A DNA stretch of 64,000 bases, taken from NCBI RefSeq assembly GCF_040438885.1, contig NZ_CP159218.1, positions 4,526,001-4,590,000 on the forward strand. Direction: 5' to 3'. The DNA is from Nakamurella sp. A5-74 (GTDB taxonomy: Bacteria > Actinomycetota > Actinomycetes > Mycobacteriales > Nakamurellaceae). The translations under genes were made by a program, and so were the position numbers. The notes under the pieces are model-generated. The model saw nothing but the letters and a program-made list of their open reading frames with translations. It had not been told where the DNA came from and did not search any database. Positions 47,266 through 56,415 of the stretch are shown here, piece after piece (position 1 is the stretch's first letter; the number at the start of each line of letters is the position of its first letter).

Positions 47266-47802
47266 TCAGAATGGCCACCGGCGGCCCCATCGGGCGACGA
47301 GCTTCTCGTCGAGCCCGAAGCAGCGTCCGGCCGGTGCGATCGCCAGCAGGATCAGGGGCAGGAGGTCCTCGGCCGGATACTGCCAGAGGTAGAGATTGGT
47401 GTTCCACAGCATGATCCAGACCGGGCCGATCAGCAGCAGTCCACCGATGGCGGCCAGCCGGCTGGCGACGCCCAGGACGAGTCCGATTCCGACGGCCAAC
47501 TCGGCGAGGGTCAGAAAGACGCCCCAGAAACCCCAGTTCGACAGAACCAGGTTTTGATAGAACGCCCCCAGCGGGCGAATGTCTGTGTGCGACGCCGCAC
47601 CGGTCAAGATGCTGCGGGCCGAACCAGTGTCGACCAGACTGAACGAAAAGAACCCGAGGTCGTAGCTTGCTTTGTTGAATACCTTCGCCAGGGCGTTCGA
47701 CAGCCATACCAGGCCGGTGAAAATGCGCAGAACCGTGAACAGGCGAGCGAACACATCGTGGTCGATGGTTCCTGCCGTGGCGGTCTCAGGGGTGGAACCC
47801 AT
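47266..47802 (-). CDS. DoxX-family membrane protein
   Basis: This 178-aa protein starts at the ATG at 47802 behind GGAAAGGGG. It has four membrane helices: TVLRIFTGLVWLSNALAKVF with the conserved Gly/Leu-rich first helix, LTLAELAVGIGLVLGVASRL, AIGGLLLIGPVWIMLW, and LLPLILLAIAPAGRCFGLDE. DoxX-like proteins take part in redox or thiol homeostasis at the membrane (DoxX/SseA/SodA complexes in mycobacteria), but many are uncharacterised. It stands between truncated genes on both sides. Confidence 0.85.
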   Translation of the reverse strand: MGSTPETATAGTIDHDVFARLFTVLRIFTGLVWLSNALAKVFNKASYDLGFFSFSLVDTGSARSILTGAASHTDIRPLGAFYQNLVLSNWGFWGVFLTLAELAVGIGLVLGVASRLAAIGGLLLIGPVWIMLWNTNLYLWQYPAEDLLPLILLAIAPAGRCFGLDEKLVARWGRRWPF

Positions 47803-47944
47803 GGCGTACCCCTTTCCAGCAGCAGGACGGACCTGGGCTCTCGGTAGCGCTGACTGCAGCGCAGGGTCGGCAGTCGTAATGCCCACCACCGTATCCCGCT
47901 CTGTTGTCCAACCTGGTCGGCCCGCGATCTGTTCCTCGTTTCGG

Positions 47945-48487
47945 GCTCTACTCTCGCTCGGATCGTCGGTCCTCAACAGCGTGCTCGAGGTCCGCAACCA
48001 CCTCGTCGTGGGCGCCGTGCTCGGGGCGTTCTTCGCTGCTGGGGTAGCAGGAGCCCAGGTTCCGACGGCGATGTCACAGCGCCGTTCGCAATGGTTCGGT
48101 CACGGCAATCTCGTCGTCGGCGTCGCCATGACGATTACGGCCACGGTCACGGCCGCGCTTCCCATCTACATGGCGGGGTCAGTCGTTGCAGGTGTCGGGT
48201 TCGGTGCCACGTTCCGGTCGACGATCGGTTCGCTCGCCGAGGCGTCACCCGAAGGGCAGCGGGGCCGGGTGTTCGCCACCATGTACGTCGTCAGCTACAT
48301 CGCGTTCAGCGTCCCGGCTCTCGATGCTGGCCTTGCTGTCTCGCGTTTCGGCCTCACCACCACGACCGTCTGCTACGGCATCGGGGAAATCGCCCTCATC
48401 GTGGTCGCGATGGTCGCATCGCATGACCGCAAACCCACGCCAACGCATGCCCCTGCCGATCGGAGCACGGGCCTGCTGCACGAGTAG
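47945..48487 (+). pseudogene. MFS transporter, C-terminal half only
   Basis: The frame has about five helices typical of the second half of an MFS protein: LGAFFAAGVAGAQVPTAMSQ, NLVVGVAMTITATVTAALPI, IYMAGSVVAGVGFGATFRST, RVFATMYVVSYIAFSVPALD and YGIGEIALIVVAMVAS. The six N-terminal helices and a start are missing. Upstream lies the promoter region of the DoxX gene. It is a truncated pseudogene. Confidence 0.75.
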
Positions 48488-48531
48488 ATGACATCTGAGA
48501 TGGCTTGCCTTGTTGGGGGTCTGGAAGGGAT

Positions 48532-48693
48532 GCCACCATGCCGAAGCCGGCGGTCCGGGGGAAGGTCAAGCGCACGACGATCCCGGACCCGGCGGCACAC
48601 CGGCCGGAGGATCTGGTGCAGCGCCGCTTTGGGACCCAGCAGCCCGCTGAGGTTCCCGTTTGAGGAAGCCTCCGGACTAGCCGGAGCGGTTCA
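48532..48693 (+). mobile_element. IS3-type remnant with right end
   Basis: A short frame from 48539 reads VRGKVKRTTIPDPAAHRPED then LVQRRF, matching the mid part of IS3 orfB transposases just before the WVAD motif. It then passes into GCCTCCGGACTAGCCGGAGC, and GGTTCA ends at 48693, a typical IS3 right terminus in reverse orientation. All catalytic regions are deleted. Confidence 0.6.
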
Positions 48694-48866
48694 CTTCGTT
48701 CGCCCGATCAGCAAAAGATCAACACTGGTCGAGCTTCGTTCGCTCGATCGGCAAGACATCAACGCTGGTCGAGCGAGGAACGAATCGAGACCCATCAGAT
48801 CCGAGACCGGTGTGACACGACGGGATCTCGACTCACTTCGTTCGCTCGATCGGCAAGAGTCGCTGG
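48694..48866. repeat. Three copies of a TTCGTTCGCTCGATCGGCAAGA-like repeat
   Basis: Copies start near 48695, 48733 and 48837. Each contains CTTCGTTCG, then C(T/C)CGATC(G/A)GCAA, and each is near a CTGGTCGAG or CTGGTGCCGAG string. The repeat lies between an IS3 remnant and the ABC exporter genes and partly overlaps neither. It looks like a dispersed palindromic intergenic repeat (TCGAGCGAACGAAG type). Confidence 0.6.
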
Positions 48867-48876
48867 TGCCGAGCGA

Positions 48877-49719
48877 TCAGTCGGTGGTGCGTCGACGGTA
48901 GGCCCGGATGGCCAGCGGCGCGAAGATCGCCACCAACAGCACCGACCAGCCGATGGTCACTGGCACTGCATGCCGCAGCGGCCACGCCGACCCCGCCACC
49001 GGGATGTCGTTGCCCCACAGCAGTCGCATGGCCTGCACCAGCGCCGAGACCGGGTTCCACTCGGCAATGGTCCGCAGCCACGGGGTCATCCGGTCGGTGG
49101 GGGCGAAGGTGTTGGCCAGGAACGTGATCGGGAACATCGTGGTGAACATGACGCCGTTCACCGCCTCGACCGAGCGCATGCTGGAACCGACCAGGATGCC
49201 CAGCCAGATCATCGAGAACCCGAACAGCACCAGCACGAGGAACCCCAACACCGCCTCGCCGATGCTGGAGTGGATGCGCCAGCCGATCAGCAGACCTGTC
49301 ATCGCCATCACCAGGATGCCGATGCTGGAGTGGAACAGCGCGGCGATACTGCGGCCGACCAGCACGGCGTTCGGCGAGATGGGCAGCGACCGGAACCGGT
49401 CGATGATGCCCTTCTCCAGGTCGGCGGTGAGACCGAGGGCCACGATGAACGAGGCGAACGCCATCGTCTGCCCCATGATCCCGGGAAGCAGCCACTCGCG
49501 GTAGTTGCCGGTGTTGGTCTGGATCGACCCACCGAACACGTAGGCGAACAGCAGCACGAACATCACCGGCTGGATGGTGACGTCCATCAGCATCTCGGGC
49601 TGCCGCCGGATGTGACTGAAGTTGCGGCGCACCAACACCCACGACTGCTGCAACAGCGTGGTCTGCCGGGCCTGCGGGCGTTCCACGGCTCCGAAACTCT
49701 TCACCGCTGTGGTCGTCAT
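48877..49719 (-). CDS. ABC-2 type transporter permease (DrrB-like)
   Basis: The 280-aa protein has six membrane helices and the ABC-2 pattern: VLVRRNFSHIRRQPEMLMDV, TIQPVMFVLLFAYVFGGSIQ, EWLLPGIMGQTMAFASFIVA, KGIIDRFRSLPISPNAVLVG (the coupling segment) and FLANTFAPTDRMTPWLRTIA. Its ATG overlaps the ATPase stop (ATGA). With the ATPase it forms a two-gene exporter like daunorubicin resistance DrrAB, moving hydrophobic drugs or lipids. Confidence 0.93.
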   Translation of the reverse strand: MTTTAVKSFGAVERPQARQTTLLQQSWVLVRRNFSHIRRQPEMLMDVTIQPVMFVLLFAYVFGGSIQTNTGNYREWLLPGIMGQTMAFASFIVALGLTADLEKGIIDRFRSLPISPNAVLVGRSIAALFHSSIGILVMAMTGLLIGWRIHSSIGEAVLGFLVLVLFGFSMIWLGILVGSSMRSVEAVNGVMFTTMFPITFLANTFAPTDRMTPWLRTIAEWNPVSALVQAMRLLWGNDIPVAGSAWPLRHAVPVTIGWSVLLVAIFAPLAIRAYRRRTTD

Positions 49720-50708
49720 GTCGTCACCCCTGCGTCGTCGGTGGAGGCCGCATCCTCGGTGATGCGGTCTTCGGCGCGGTGCCCGGTGAGGGCCAGGAAC
49801 ACGTCGTCCAGGCTGGGGCGCTGCAACCCGAGATCGTCGATCTCGATGGTGGAGGCGTCGAAGACGCCGGCGATCCTGGTGATGTCGGACAGCCCGGTTG
49901 CCGGCGCAGTGAGTCGGCGGGCCGAGGAGTCGACGAACACCTCGCTGACGTGCGCCCGCAACAGGTCGGCGGCCTGCGCGAGATCCTCGGCCCGGGACAC
50001 GGTGATCACCAGCGCCGCCTGCCCCGATGAGTCCTTGAGTTGCAGGGGCGTACCGGCGGCGATCACCACCCCGCGGTCGATCACCACGATCTCGTCGGCG
50101 AGCCGATCGGCCTCCTCCAGGTACTGGGTGGTGAGCAGGAGGGTGGTGCCGTCCTTGACCAGTTCCCGCAACACCTCCCACAGCTCGATCCGGCTGCGCG
50201 GGTCGAGACCGGTGGTGGGCTCGTCGAGGAAGAGCACCGGCGGCACCGCGACCAGGCTGGCCGCGAGATCGAGCCGACGACGCATGCCGCCGGAGTACTC
50301 CTTGACGATCTTCCCGGCCGCATCGGTGAGCGAGAACCGCTCCAATAACTCGTCGGCGATCCGCTTCACGTCCCGCCCAGCGAGGCCGTACAGCTGCCCG
50401 ATCATCCGCAGGTTCTGCCGGCCGGTGAGCAACTCGTCGACGGTGGCCGCCTGACCTGTCGATCCCATCGACCGCCGAACCTGATCGGGCTCTGTGATGA
50501 CGTCGTGTCCGGCCACCCGGGCCGTCCCGGACGTCGGCCGGGACAGCGTGGTCATCATCCGGACGACGGTGGTCTTGCCGGCGCCGTTCGGGCCGAGCAG
50601 TCCGAGTACCGTCCCCTGCGGCACGACGAAGCTGACGTCGTCGACCGCCACCCTGTCGCCGAAATGCTTCACCAGGTTGATCGCCTCGATGGCGGGGGGC
50701 TGTGGCAT
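49716..50708 (-). CDS. ABC transporter ATP-binding protein (DrrA-like)
   Basis: This 330-aa ATPase starts at the ATG at 50708. Walker A LGPNGAGKTT, Q-loop GSTGQAATVDELLTGRQNL, signature YSGGMRRRLDLAASL, Walker B VLFLDEPTTGLDP and LLTTQYLEEADRLAD are all as in DrrA-type proteins, including the characteristic TGQ.ATVDELLTGR sequence. The C-terminal extension (about 240-330) is the regulatory domain of this subclass. It energises the permease encoded next. Confidence 0.94.
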   Translation of the reverse strand: MPQPPAIEAINLVKHFGDRVAVDDVSFVVPQGTVLGLLGPNGAGKTTVVRMMTTLSRPTSGTARVAGHDVITEPDQVRRSMGSTGQAATVDELLTGRQNLRMIGQLYGLAGRDVKRIADELLERFSLTDAAGKIVKEYSGGMRRRLDLAASLVAVPPVLFLDEPTTGLDPRSRIELWEVLRELVKDGTTLLLTTQYLEEADRLADEIVVIDRGVVIAAGTPLQLKDSSGQAALVITVSRAEDLAQAADLLRAHVSEVFVDSSARRLTAPATGLSDITRIAGVFDASTIEIDDLGLQRPSLDDVFLALTGHRAEDRITEDAASTDDAGVTT

Positions 50709-50854
50709 GCGATCACCGTAGCCACGGACACCGACACAGTGCGCGGACAATTCGGCGACGATCTCCGCCATCTGAACGTGGGTGTGGCGGGAGATCCTCC
50801 GAAGGGGCGACGCGTTCCAGCGGTCGAACGGTCATGGGACGGAGTGCGGCCAGC

Positions 50855-51256
50855 TCAGACCGGAAGAGTGGCGTACAGGTCGACGGCGGTTCCGTCCGGA
50901 TCCAGGACGGAGGCGTACCGCTGCCCCCAGAACGCGTCGAACGGGGCCAGGTGCTCCGGATGACCCGCCGCGACGATCGCTCGGTGGACCTCATCGACCT
51001 CCGCCGGTGACGAACATCGGAAGGCCAGGGTCAGCCGGCCACCGCGGTCGGGTGGCGCCCAGCCCGCATCCCACGAGGTGATCCCGGACTGGTCGTCGAA
51101 CATGATCCGGAAGCCTCCGCCGAGCACGACCTCGACGTGCGGCTGGGCGTCGGCATCGGCGGGCACCGGGAGGCCACAGAGTCGGTAGAAGGCCATCGAT
51201 GCGGCCATGTCCTGGACGGCGACGGACACACCGTCGAGCTGGGGGGAGGGAGTCAT
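50855..51256 (-). CDS. VOC-family protein
   Basis: This 133-aa product has glyoxalase/bleomycin-resistance-like modules: LDGVSVAVQDMAASMAFYRL at the start, VEVVLGGGFRIMFDD, RGGRLTLAFRCSSPAEVDEV and a C-terminal QRYASVLDPDGTAVDLYATL. Such proteins bind metal or small molecules and can sequester drugs. It is a single gene next to the DrrAB-type exporter but has its own spacing of 146 bp. Confidence 0.82.
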   Translation of the reverse strand: MTPSPQLDGVSVAVQDMAASMAFYRLCGLPVPADADAQPHVEVVLGGGFRIMFDDQSGITSWDAGWAPPDRGGRLTLAFRCSSPAEVDEVHRAIVAAGHPEHLAPFDAFWGQRYASVLDPDGTAVDLYATLPV

Positions 51257-51413
51257 GTGCTCACGCTAGGCGTCCGGGCAAGCGTTGCGCTGAACTGGAT
51301 CACCGCCCGCACAGCGCCCCGATGCCGCGGCGAGCGCCCGCGCGGACGGTGAGCGACGATCCGTGCCGCGGTGGTCGGGTCGACCGGGTCGGTCGGCTTG
51401 TGACCGCCTGGGC

Positions 51414-51764
51414 TCAGCCGCTGACCCTGTCGAGCTGCTGCAGCAGCTCGTGGGCCGCCAACTCGACCTCCTTGTGACGCCACTCCGACGCCCGGTACAC
51501 ACAGGCGATCAGCCCGCTGCGGTGCACCCGGCGGAAGTCACCCGCCACGAAGGCGTACCGCGCCTTGGTGCCATCAGTCGCACCGACCGTCAGGCCGAGG
51601 TGCCAGCCGGCGTAGTCGTCGAACGAATGGTTCTCCAGATACGCGTTCTGGGCTTCGGTCGACGGTTGGACCTCACCCCACTGACTGTCCAGGACGTACT
51701 GCCGGGCATCGATCAACTCCCGGATCCGTCGCTCCGCAGCCTTGTTCAACGTGTATTCGGCCAT
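51414..51764 (-). CDS. Conserved hypothetical protein
   Basis: This 116-aa acidic-basic soluble protein begins MAEYTLNKAAERRIRELIDA and contains RQYVLDSQWGEVQPS, SFDDYAGWHLGLTVGA, KARYAFVAGDFRRVHRSGL and a C-terminal helix (HKEVELAAHELLQQLD). I recall similar unnamed actinobacterial proteins with these same blocks, but no domain name or function. There is no signal peptide or membrane segment. The start is the ATG at 51764. Confidence 0.8.
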   Translation of the reverse strand: MAEYTLNKAAERRIRELIDARQYVLDSQWGEVQPSTEAQNAYLENHSFDDYAGWHLGLTVGATDGTKARYAFVAGDFRRVHRSGLIACVYRASEWRHKEVELAAHELLQQLDRVSG

Positions 51765-51942
51765 CACCGCAGTGTGCTCCCGTACGCCTCGAAACGCTCG
51801 CCGGATCACCGTTCACGTGTGGGGGCGCCTCGACGGCCTCGTTGCGCGGCCACAGAACGGTTCCGGCGGTGTACCACGCCCCGGCACGTGGCGGACCACT
51901 GGAACCGTTCTGCAGCGAGGAGGTCGACGGGACGCGCGCGGC

Positions 51943-54294
51943 TCAGGACGGGATCGGGATGAAAGTCAGACGGTTGCCGGCCACGGACGCGTTCGGGGAG
52001 GTCACGACAGCAGCGAGCAGATCGTCCGGCGCCAGCGGCCGCGACCAGAGAAACCCCTGCCCGTACAGGCACCCGCGGTCCAGCAGCGCCTGCTGCTGTT
52101 CGGCCGTTTCGATGCCCTCGGCGGTGACCACCATCCCCAGGGTGTCCGCCAGGGTCATGATCGCCTCGACGATGCCGCCGACCGCGCGATCACTGGTGAT
52201 GTCGGCGACGAACGACCGGTCGATCTTCAGCAGGTCTGCCGGCAGGTCCTTGAGCTGGGCCAGCGAGGAGAACCCGGTACCGAAGTCGTCGATGGCAATC
52301 CGGACACCTGCCTCCCGGAGGTGTGCGATCGTGGTGCCGGCCAGACTCGGGTCGGGCACGACGGTTCCTTCGGTGATCTCGAGCCACAGCTGCCCCGGCG
52401 GCACCCCGGTCTCGGCGAGGACGGAGTGCACGAGCCGCCCGAACTCGGGGTCGGCGAGCTGCCTGGGCGAGACGTTGACTCCGATGCCGACAGTGCGCCA
52501 CCCCGGGGTGAGCTCCCGCCAGCGAGCCATCTGGGCGCAGGCCTGCCGCAGCACGACTTCGCCCAACTGCAGGATCTGCCCGCTGTCCTCCGCTGCGGCG
52601 ACGAGGAGGTCCGCCGGCACCTCACCCCGGGTGGCGGAGGTCCACCGCACCAGGGCCTCCAGCCCCACCATCCGGCCGTTCCTCATGTCCACGATGGGTT
52701 GGTACGCACAGGTGAGGTCGCCGTCCGAGAGCGCATCTGCGAGGTCGGCCTCCAGGCTCAGCCGGTCGGCGGCCTCCAGGCGGAGCTCCTCGTCGAACAC
52801 GGCGATGGAGTTGCGGCCGGTTCGTTTGGCCGCATACATGGCCAGATCGGCGTTCGCGATCAGATCCTCGGACGCCGGGCCGGTGACCGGCGGGTGCAGC
52901 CCGATGCCGACGCTCACCGACAACGAGATCGACCGCCCGGCGATCGGCATCGGATGGCCGAGTGCCGCCACCACCTCGCCGGCGATGGCCCTGGCCTGCT
53001 GTTCGGAGGTGACGTCCGGACAGATGAGCAGGAACTCGTCACCACCGATCCTGGCCACCGTGTCCTGCGGCCTGGCACAGACCGCGATCCGGTGCGCCAT
53101 CTCGACCAGGAACTCGTCGCCGGCAGCGTGTCCCAGGGTGTCGTTCACGAACTTGAACTGGTCGAGGTCGACGAACAGCACGGCGGCTGCTGTGTCGGGG
53201 GTCTCGGTCAGGTCGTCCAACACCCGGAGCGCCTCGGTGCGATTGCTCAGGCCAGTCAGCGCGTCCTGGGTCGCAGCATCGTGCAGGGCAGCCACGGTCT
53301 CGGCGCGGGTGATCGCCACCTCGGCGAGGTTGACCCACCGGGTCATCTGCTTGAGGTCCTCCTCCTCGGGCTCCCGCACGGTCCGGTAGTAGAGCGCGAA
53401 GCTCCCCAGCACCCGCTGGGTGGAGTCGATGATCGGTACCGACCAGCAGGCCCGCATGCCGATCTGCAGGGCCAGGTCCCGCCAGTCGTCCCACAGCGGG
53501 TCCGTGGCGATGTCGCTGACGATGACGGTCTTCCCGGTGTAAGCCGCGGTCCCGCAGGAGCCGACCGTCGGCCCGATGGCGGCGCCCTCCACCGCGTCCC
53601 GGAACATCGCGGGCATGGTGGGTGCGGCGCCGTGGTGCAGGTGGACGCCGTCCAGCAGCAGCACCGAGCAGACCGTGTCCGGGAGCGCCGCCTCCACCGA
53701 CCTGGCCAGCACGTCCAGCACATCGCTCAGCGGCGCGCCCGAGACGATGAGGTCCAGGACCGCTGTGGTTGCCGTCAGCAGAGCTTCACCGTTGCGCAGT
53801 TGGATGCGGCTGCGGCGCAGCTCCAGCAGCGCCATCGCGTGGCCGGCGAGTTCCTCGAGGGTGGCGATGTCCTCCTCCGTGACCGCGCGGGGTTCCTCGT
53901 CCCAAGCACACAGGGCGCCCAGGACCATGCCGTCCGGCGCGATCAGAGGCGCGCCGAGATAGAAGCGCATGCCACCTGGTACTCCCACCCTGGGATGGTC
54001 GGCGAAGCGCGGGACGGTCAGTGCGTCGTCGATCGCCACCGTCTGACGGTCGGCCGCCACCGACGCGCAGAAGGTCAGGTGGTGGGGGACGCTGCGTCCC
54101 GGACTGTGCGTCGACGACTTCGTCCACACCCGCGTCGGCGTGACGATGTTCAACGAGGAGTGTCTGACGCCCAGCCGCCGGGCAGCGGCGGCAGTGAGTT
54201 CATCGAAGGCGGCCTCCGGCACGGTATCGAGGATCTCGTACCGCGCCAACGCTTCGGGCACCGGCGACGTCGACGGATCCAGGACAGTGGACAC
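51943..54294 (-). CDS. GAF-GAF-GGDEF-EAL cyclic-di-GMP signalling protein
   Basis: The GTG at 54294 is preferred (strong GGGAGG six bases upstream) over an ATG 24 bases earlier, giving 783 aa. Two GAF sensor domains come first (about 20-160, with FYLGAPLIAPDGMVLGALCAW, and about 180-320). Then the diguanylate cyclase domain with an intact active site (VARIGGDEFLLI, about 440) and the phosphodiesterase domain with LEAL, NVSPRQL, LEITEGTVV, DDFGTGFSSL and KIDRSF follow. All catalytic signatures are present, so it may both make and break c-di-GMP. No membrane helix is seen, so it senses a cytosolic cue. Confidence 0.93.
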   Translation of the reverse strand: MSTVLDPSTSPVPEALARYEILDTVPEAAFDELTAAAARRLGVRHSSLNIVTPTRVWTKSSTHSPGRSVPHHLTFCASVAADRQTVAIDDALTVPRFADHPRVGVPGGMRFYLGAPLIAPDGMVLGALCAWDEEPRAVTEEDIATLEELAGHAMALLELRRSRIQLRNGEALLTATTAVLDLIVSGAPLSDVLDVLARSVEAALPDTVCSVLLLDGVHLHHGAAPTMPAMFRDAVEGAAIGPTVGSCGTAAYTGKTVIVSDIATDPLWDDWRDLALQIGMRACWSVPIIDSTQRVLGSFALYYRTVREPEEEDLKQMTRWVNLAEVAITRAETVAALHDAATQDALTGLSNRTEALRVLDDLTETPDTAAAVLFVDLDQFKFVNDTLGHAAGDEFLVEMAHRIAVCARPQDTVARIGGDEFLLICPDVTSEQQARAIAGEVVAALGHPMPIAGRSISLSVSVGIGLHPPVTGPASEDLIANADLAMYAAKRTGRNSIAVFDEELRLEAADRLSLEADLADALSDGDLTCAYQPIVDMRNGRMVGLEALVRWTSATRGEVPADLLVAAAEDSGQILQLGEVVLRQACAQMARWRELTPGWRTVGIGVNVSPRQLADPEFGRLVHSVLAETGVPPGQLWLEITEGTVVPDPSLAGTTIAHLREAGVRIAIDDFGTGFSSLAQLKDLPADLLKIDRSFVADITSDRAVGGIVEAIMTLADTLGMVVTAEGIETAEQQQALLDRGCLYGQGFLWSRPLAPDDLLAAVVTSPNASVAGNRLTFIPIPS

Positions 54295-54472
54295 GCACGC
54301 CTCCCGGACCTTGATCATGGCGGCAGACCAGCTCGCCAGAGGTAAGTACCACGAACCTGTGCGCTCCGGAATGCTCTCGGTCGGTCGTCACCCATATGGG
54401 TAGGATTGCCACTCCTCCGTGATCACAGCAGGAGCCAACGGCAGGTGAAGGCGGCGGGTGACGACATGAGAA

Positions 54473-54516
54473 CGCGACCGCGCCCATTCCCGGTGTCGGG
54501 AACAGACGCGGTCGCG
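54473..54516 (-). terminator. Nested hairpin downstream of manganese catalase
   Basis: CGCGACCGCG (54473-54482) pairs with CGCGGTCGCG (54507-54516), and an inner stem ATTCCCG/CGGGAA closes the loop. It follows the catalase stop by 24 bp on the minus strand. There is no T-run, as is common in high-GC actinobacterial terminators. Confidence 0.7.
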
Positions 54517-54539
54517 CTCGGCGTATCGGCGGAGTCGAT

Positions 54540-55505
54540 TCAGGATGCAGCGGGCGCTGCAAGCGGCCCGTAGGTGTTGCTGACCTCGGCCATCTCGATC
54601 TCTGCGCTGGCCTGGATCAGGGCGAGCAGGTCCTTGTCGAGCCCGGGCGAGAACTCCTCGAAACGCTCTGGGGCGATGGTGGACGGGACACCCGCGGGGG
54701 CCTGCTCGGAGGCATCCAGCACGGTGCCGTCGTTCGACGGGGACATGCCCTGGAAGATCCTGCCCGCCTCCGACTGGGCAGCGAGATCGAAGGTGTACTG
54801 CTTGCTGTGCAGTCCGAGGTCGGTGAGCTTCTTGACCTCGGGGAATCGCTCCGCATTGGTCTTCGGGATCGGCAGCACGGTGTTCCACTGCACACCCAAG
54901 GACTCGAGGGCCCGTGCATATCCGTTCTCGTGGGCCTGGTCGCGGACGATCAGGTAGGCGATCGTCGAGCGGGCCGTCTTGTTGTCCGTCATCTCGTAGA
55001 TCCGGCACTTCTGCAGCCGGCCGGTCGCTTCCAGCATCAGGTTGTAGAGCAGATCGAGCACCAGGTTGCCGGAGTTGTAGACGTAGCTTCCGCTCCACGG
55101 GTTACCCGCGGCATCGACGGGCAGCGCACCCTGGGACGCGACCAGGTAATGGTGGATGTTGGACGTGTCGAGAGCAATGTTGAGGGGGGTGGCACCCTTG
55201 GCGCCCGGCTTGTCCAGCGGATCAGTCTTCCTGCCCTGGTAGGCGGGCGAGCCGTCGAGCAGCCGGGAGATCGTGGTACCGATCAGCTCGACGTGGCTGA
55301 TCTCCTCGGTGCCGATGCCCTGGATCAGGTCGCGGTACGGCTTGCCGGCCGCTCCGCGGAAGTTCATGGACTGGAACAGGTACTGCATCATCGTGCGCAT
55401 CTCACCGAACTGACCCCCCAGCCCCTCCTGCAGAGCGTTGGCAGCGGCCGGATCCGGCTCGTCGGCGACGATGTCGTTGATGAGGCGTTGGACGTGGAAA
55501 TACAC
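54540..55505 (-). CDS. Manganese (non-heme) catalase
   Basis: This 321-aa protein starts at a GTG at 55505 behind CAGGAG. It belongs to the ferritin-like Mn-catalases, which convert hydrogen peroxide to water and oxygen at a dimanganese centre. Ligand segments are LGGQFGEMRTMMQYLFQSMN, GIGTEEISHVELIGTTISRL and IVRDQAHENGYARALESLG. The C-terminal tail is longer than the four-helix core, as usual. It stands alone with a strong terminator. Confidence 0.94.
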   Translation of the reverse strand: MYFHVQRLINDIVADEPDPAAANALQEGLGGQFGEMRTMMQYLFQSMNFRGAAGKPYRDLIQGIGTEEISHVELIGTTISRLLDGSPAYQGRKTDPLDKPGAKGATPLNIALDTSNIHHYLVASQGALPVDAAGNPWSGSYVYNSGNLVLDLLYNLMLEATGRLQKCRIYEMTDNKTARSTIAYLIVRDQAHENGYARALESLGVQWNTVLPIPKTNAERFPEVKKLTDLGLHSKQYTFDLAAQSEAGRIFQGMSPSNDGTVLDASEQAPAGVPSTIAPERFEEFSPGLDKDLLALIQASAEIEMAEVSNTYGPLAAPAAS

Positions 55506-55705
55506 GAGGACTCCTGGGGATCTGTCCGATGTCGGACGGCGGACCCGTCACCACACCGCGGAGCCGATGCGGCGCAGTACGGGATGCGCGCATGAAGAAC
55601 GCGGTTTGTTGAGCGTTCGCGACGAAGTTCCCCGCACCCTCCTGACACCAAACCTCGGGCTCCGACCGTCGGCGCACCCGTCGGTCCGCGACACCGCGTC
55701 GCAGC

Positions 55706-56019
55706 TCAGCCATCCACGCCTGTCGCCGTGTGCGGGGCGCCGACCGGCTTGGATTCAGGTGATCCTCGCTCGCGAAGGTAGATCGAGAGCACAACCATGG
55801 AGGCGACGGCGAGGAATTCTGATTGCCAGTTCTGCAGGGTGCGGTTCCAGAACTCGGCCGAGGTCAGATAGCCGACAAATGAGATACGGTGGCCAGTCCG
55901 TCCTGGACCTGTTGATTGTTGAACTCGGCGTGCCCGGTCAGTAGCTGCCCGAGCAGGGCCAGGGCGAAGATCAGCCCGAAGACCGCCGTCAGGCCGTAGC
56001 GCCGCAGGGTCGCATTCAC
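55706..56019 (-). pseudogene. DUF6766-like membrane protein, frameshifted
   Basis: From a GTG at 56019 the frame reads RRYGLTAVFGLIFALALLGQ, TGHAEFNNQQVQDGLATVS, then stops. Two surplus bases in GTATCTCATTT shift the frame, after which FVGYLTSAEFWNRTLQNWQS and FLAVASMVVLSIYLRERGS continue to a TGA at 55706. Together they match DUF6766 (two membrane helices, about 100 aa). The 314-bp length confirms the indel. It may be a sequencing error. Confidence 0.75.
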
Positions 56020-56032
56020 GGCGTCTGCCCGG

Positions 56033-56125
56033 TCACCATGCGAGGGCAGCGATCACGAACACCGCGCCGAGCACGAGCGCGATGAACAACAGGCAGCCGC
56101 TGAACAACCATCGGTTTCCGGTCAC
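56033..56125 (-). CDS. 30-residue single-helix membrane peptide
   Basis: A GTG at 56125 overlaps the stop of the upstream gene by GTGA and encodes VTGNRWLFSGCLLFIALVLG followed by AVFVIAALAW. It is almost entirely one transmembrane helix with a basic N-terminal side. Size and coupling suggest a real small gene between the lipoprotein-like and DUF6766-like genes. The function is unknown. Confidence 0.55.
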   Translation of the reverse strand: MTGNRWLFSGCLLFIALVLGAVFVIAALAW

Positions 56126-56415
56126 TTCTGCACTTCGCACTTGTAGACACCGGCCGAACCGGGTTCACACCCGGCCGCCCAGACCCGCCAGGTTCCCGCT
56201 TCCACGGTCAGGAACACAACATCACCCTGCATCCGCACCTGGGACTGTCGTCCGTATGCCCGGATCGATGTCACCTGGTCGGCGGCAGGGAGGTTCAGCT
56301 TGTCGATCGCGTCGGCGCACGGCTCGTCGGCAGCGACGCTCTCCTCGGTGGCCCTGGCCAGTAGGCGGCACGCCTCCACACTCGAGCCGGCCGCCACTGC
56401 TCGATGGAAGGCCAC
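56122..56415 (-). CDS. Small extracytoplasmic lipoprotein-like protein, N-terminus decayed
   Basis: From a GTG at 56415, 97 residues read VAFHRAVAAGSSVEACRLLA, EESVAADEPCADAIDKLNLP and ending GTWRVWAAGCEPGSAGVYKC. This matches a common actinobacterial exported family with conserved Cys residues. The natural N-terminus seems to be upstream: removing one G from a GGGG run at 56464-56467 would join LVTG to CASVAVPGEDG, forming a lipobox. As it stands the signal peptide cannot be translated. It is coupled to the 30-residue membrane peptide. Confidence 0.6.
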   Translation of the reverse strand: MAFHRAVAAGSSVEACRLLARATEESVAADEPCADAIDKLNLPAADQVTSIRAYGRQSQVRMQGDVVFLTVEAGTWRVWAAGCEPGSAGVYKCEVQK

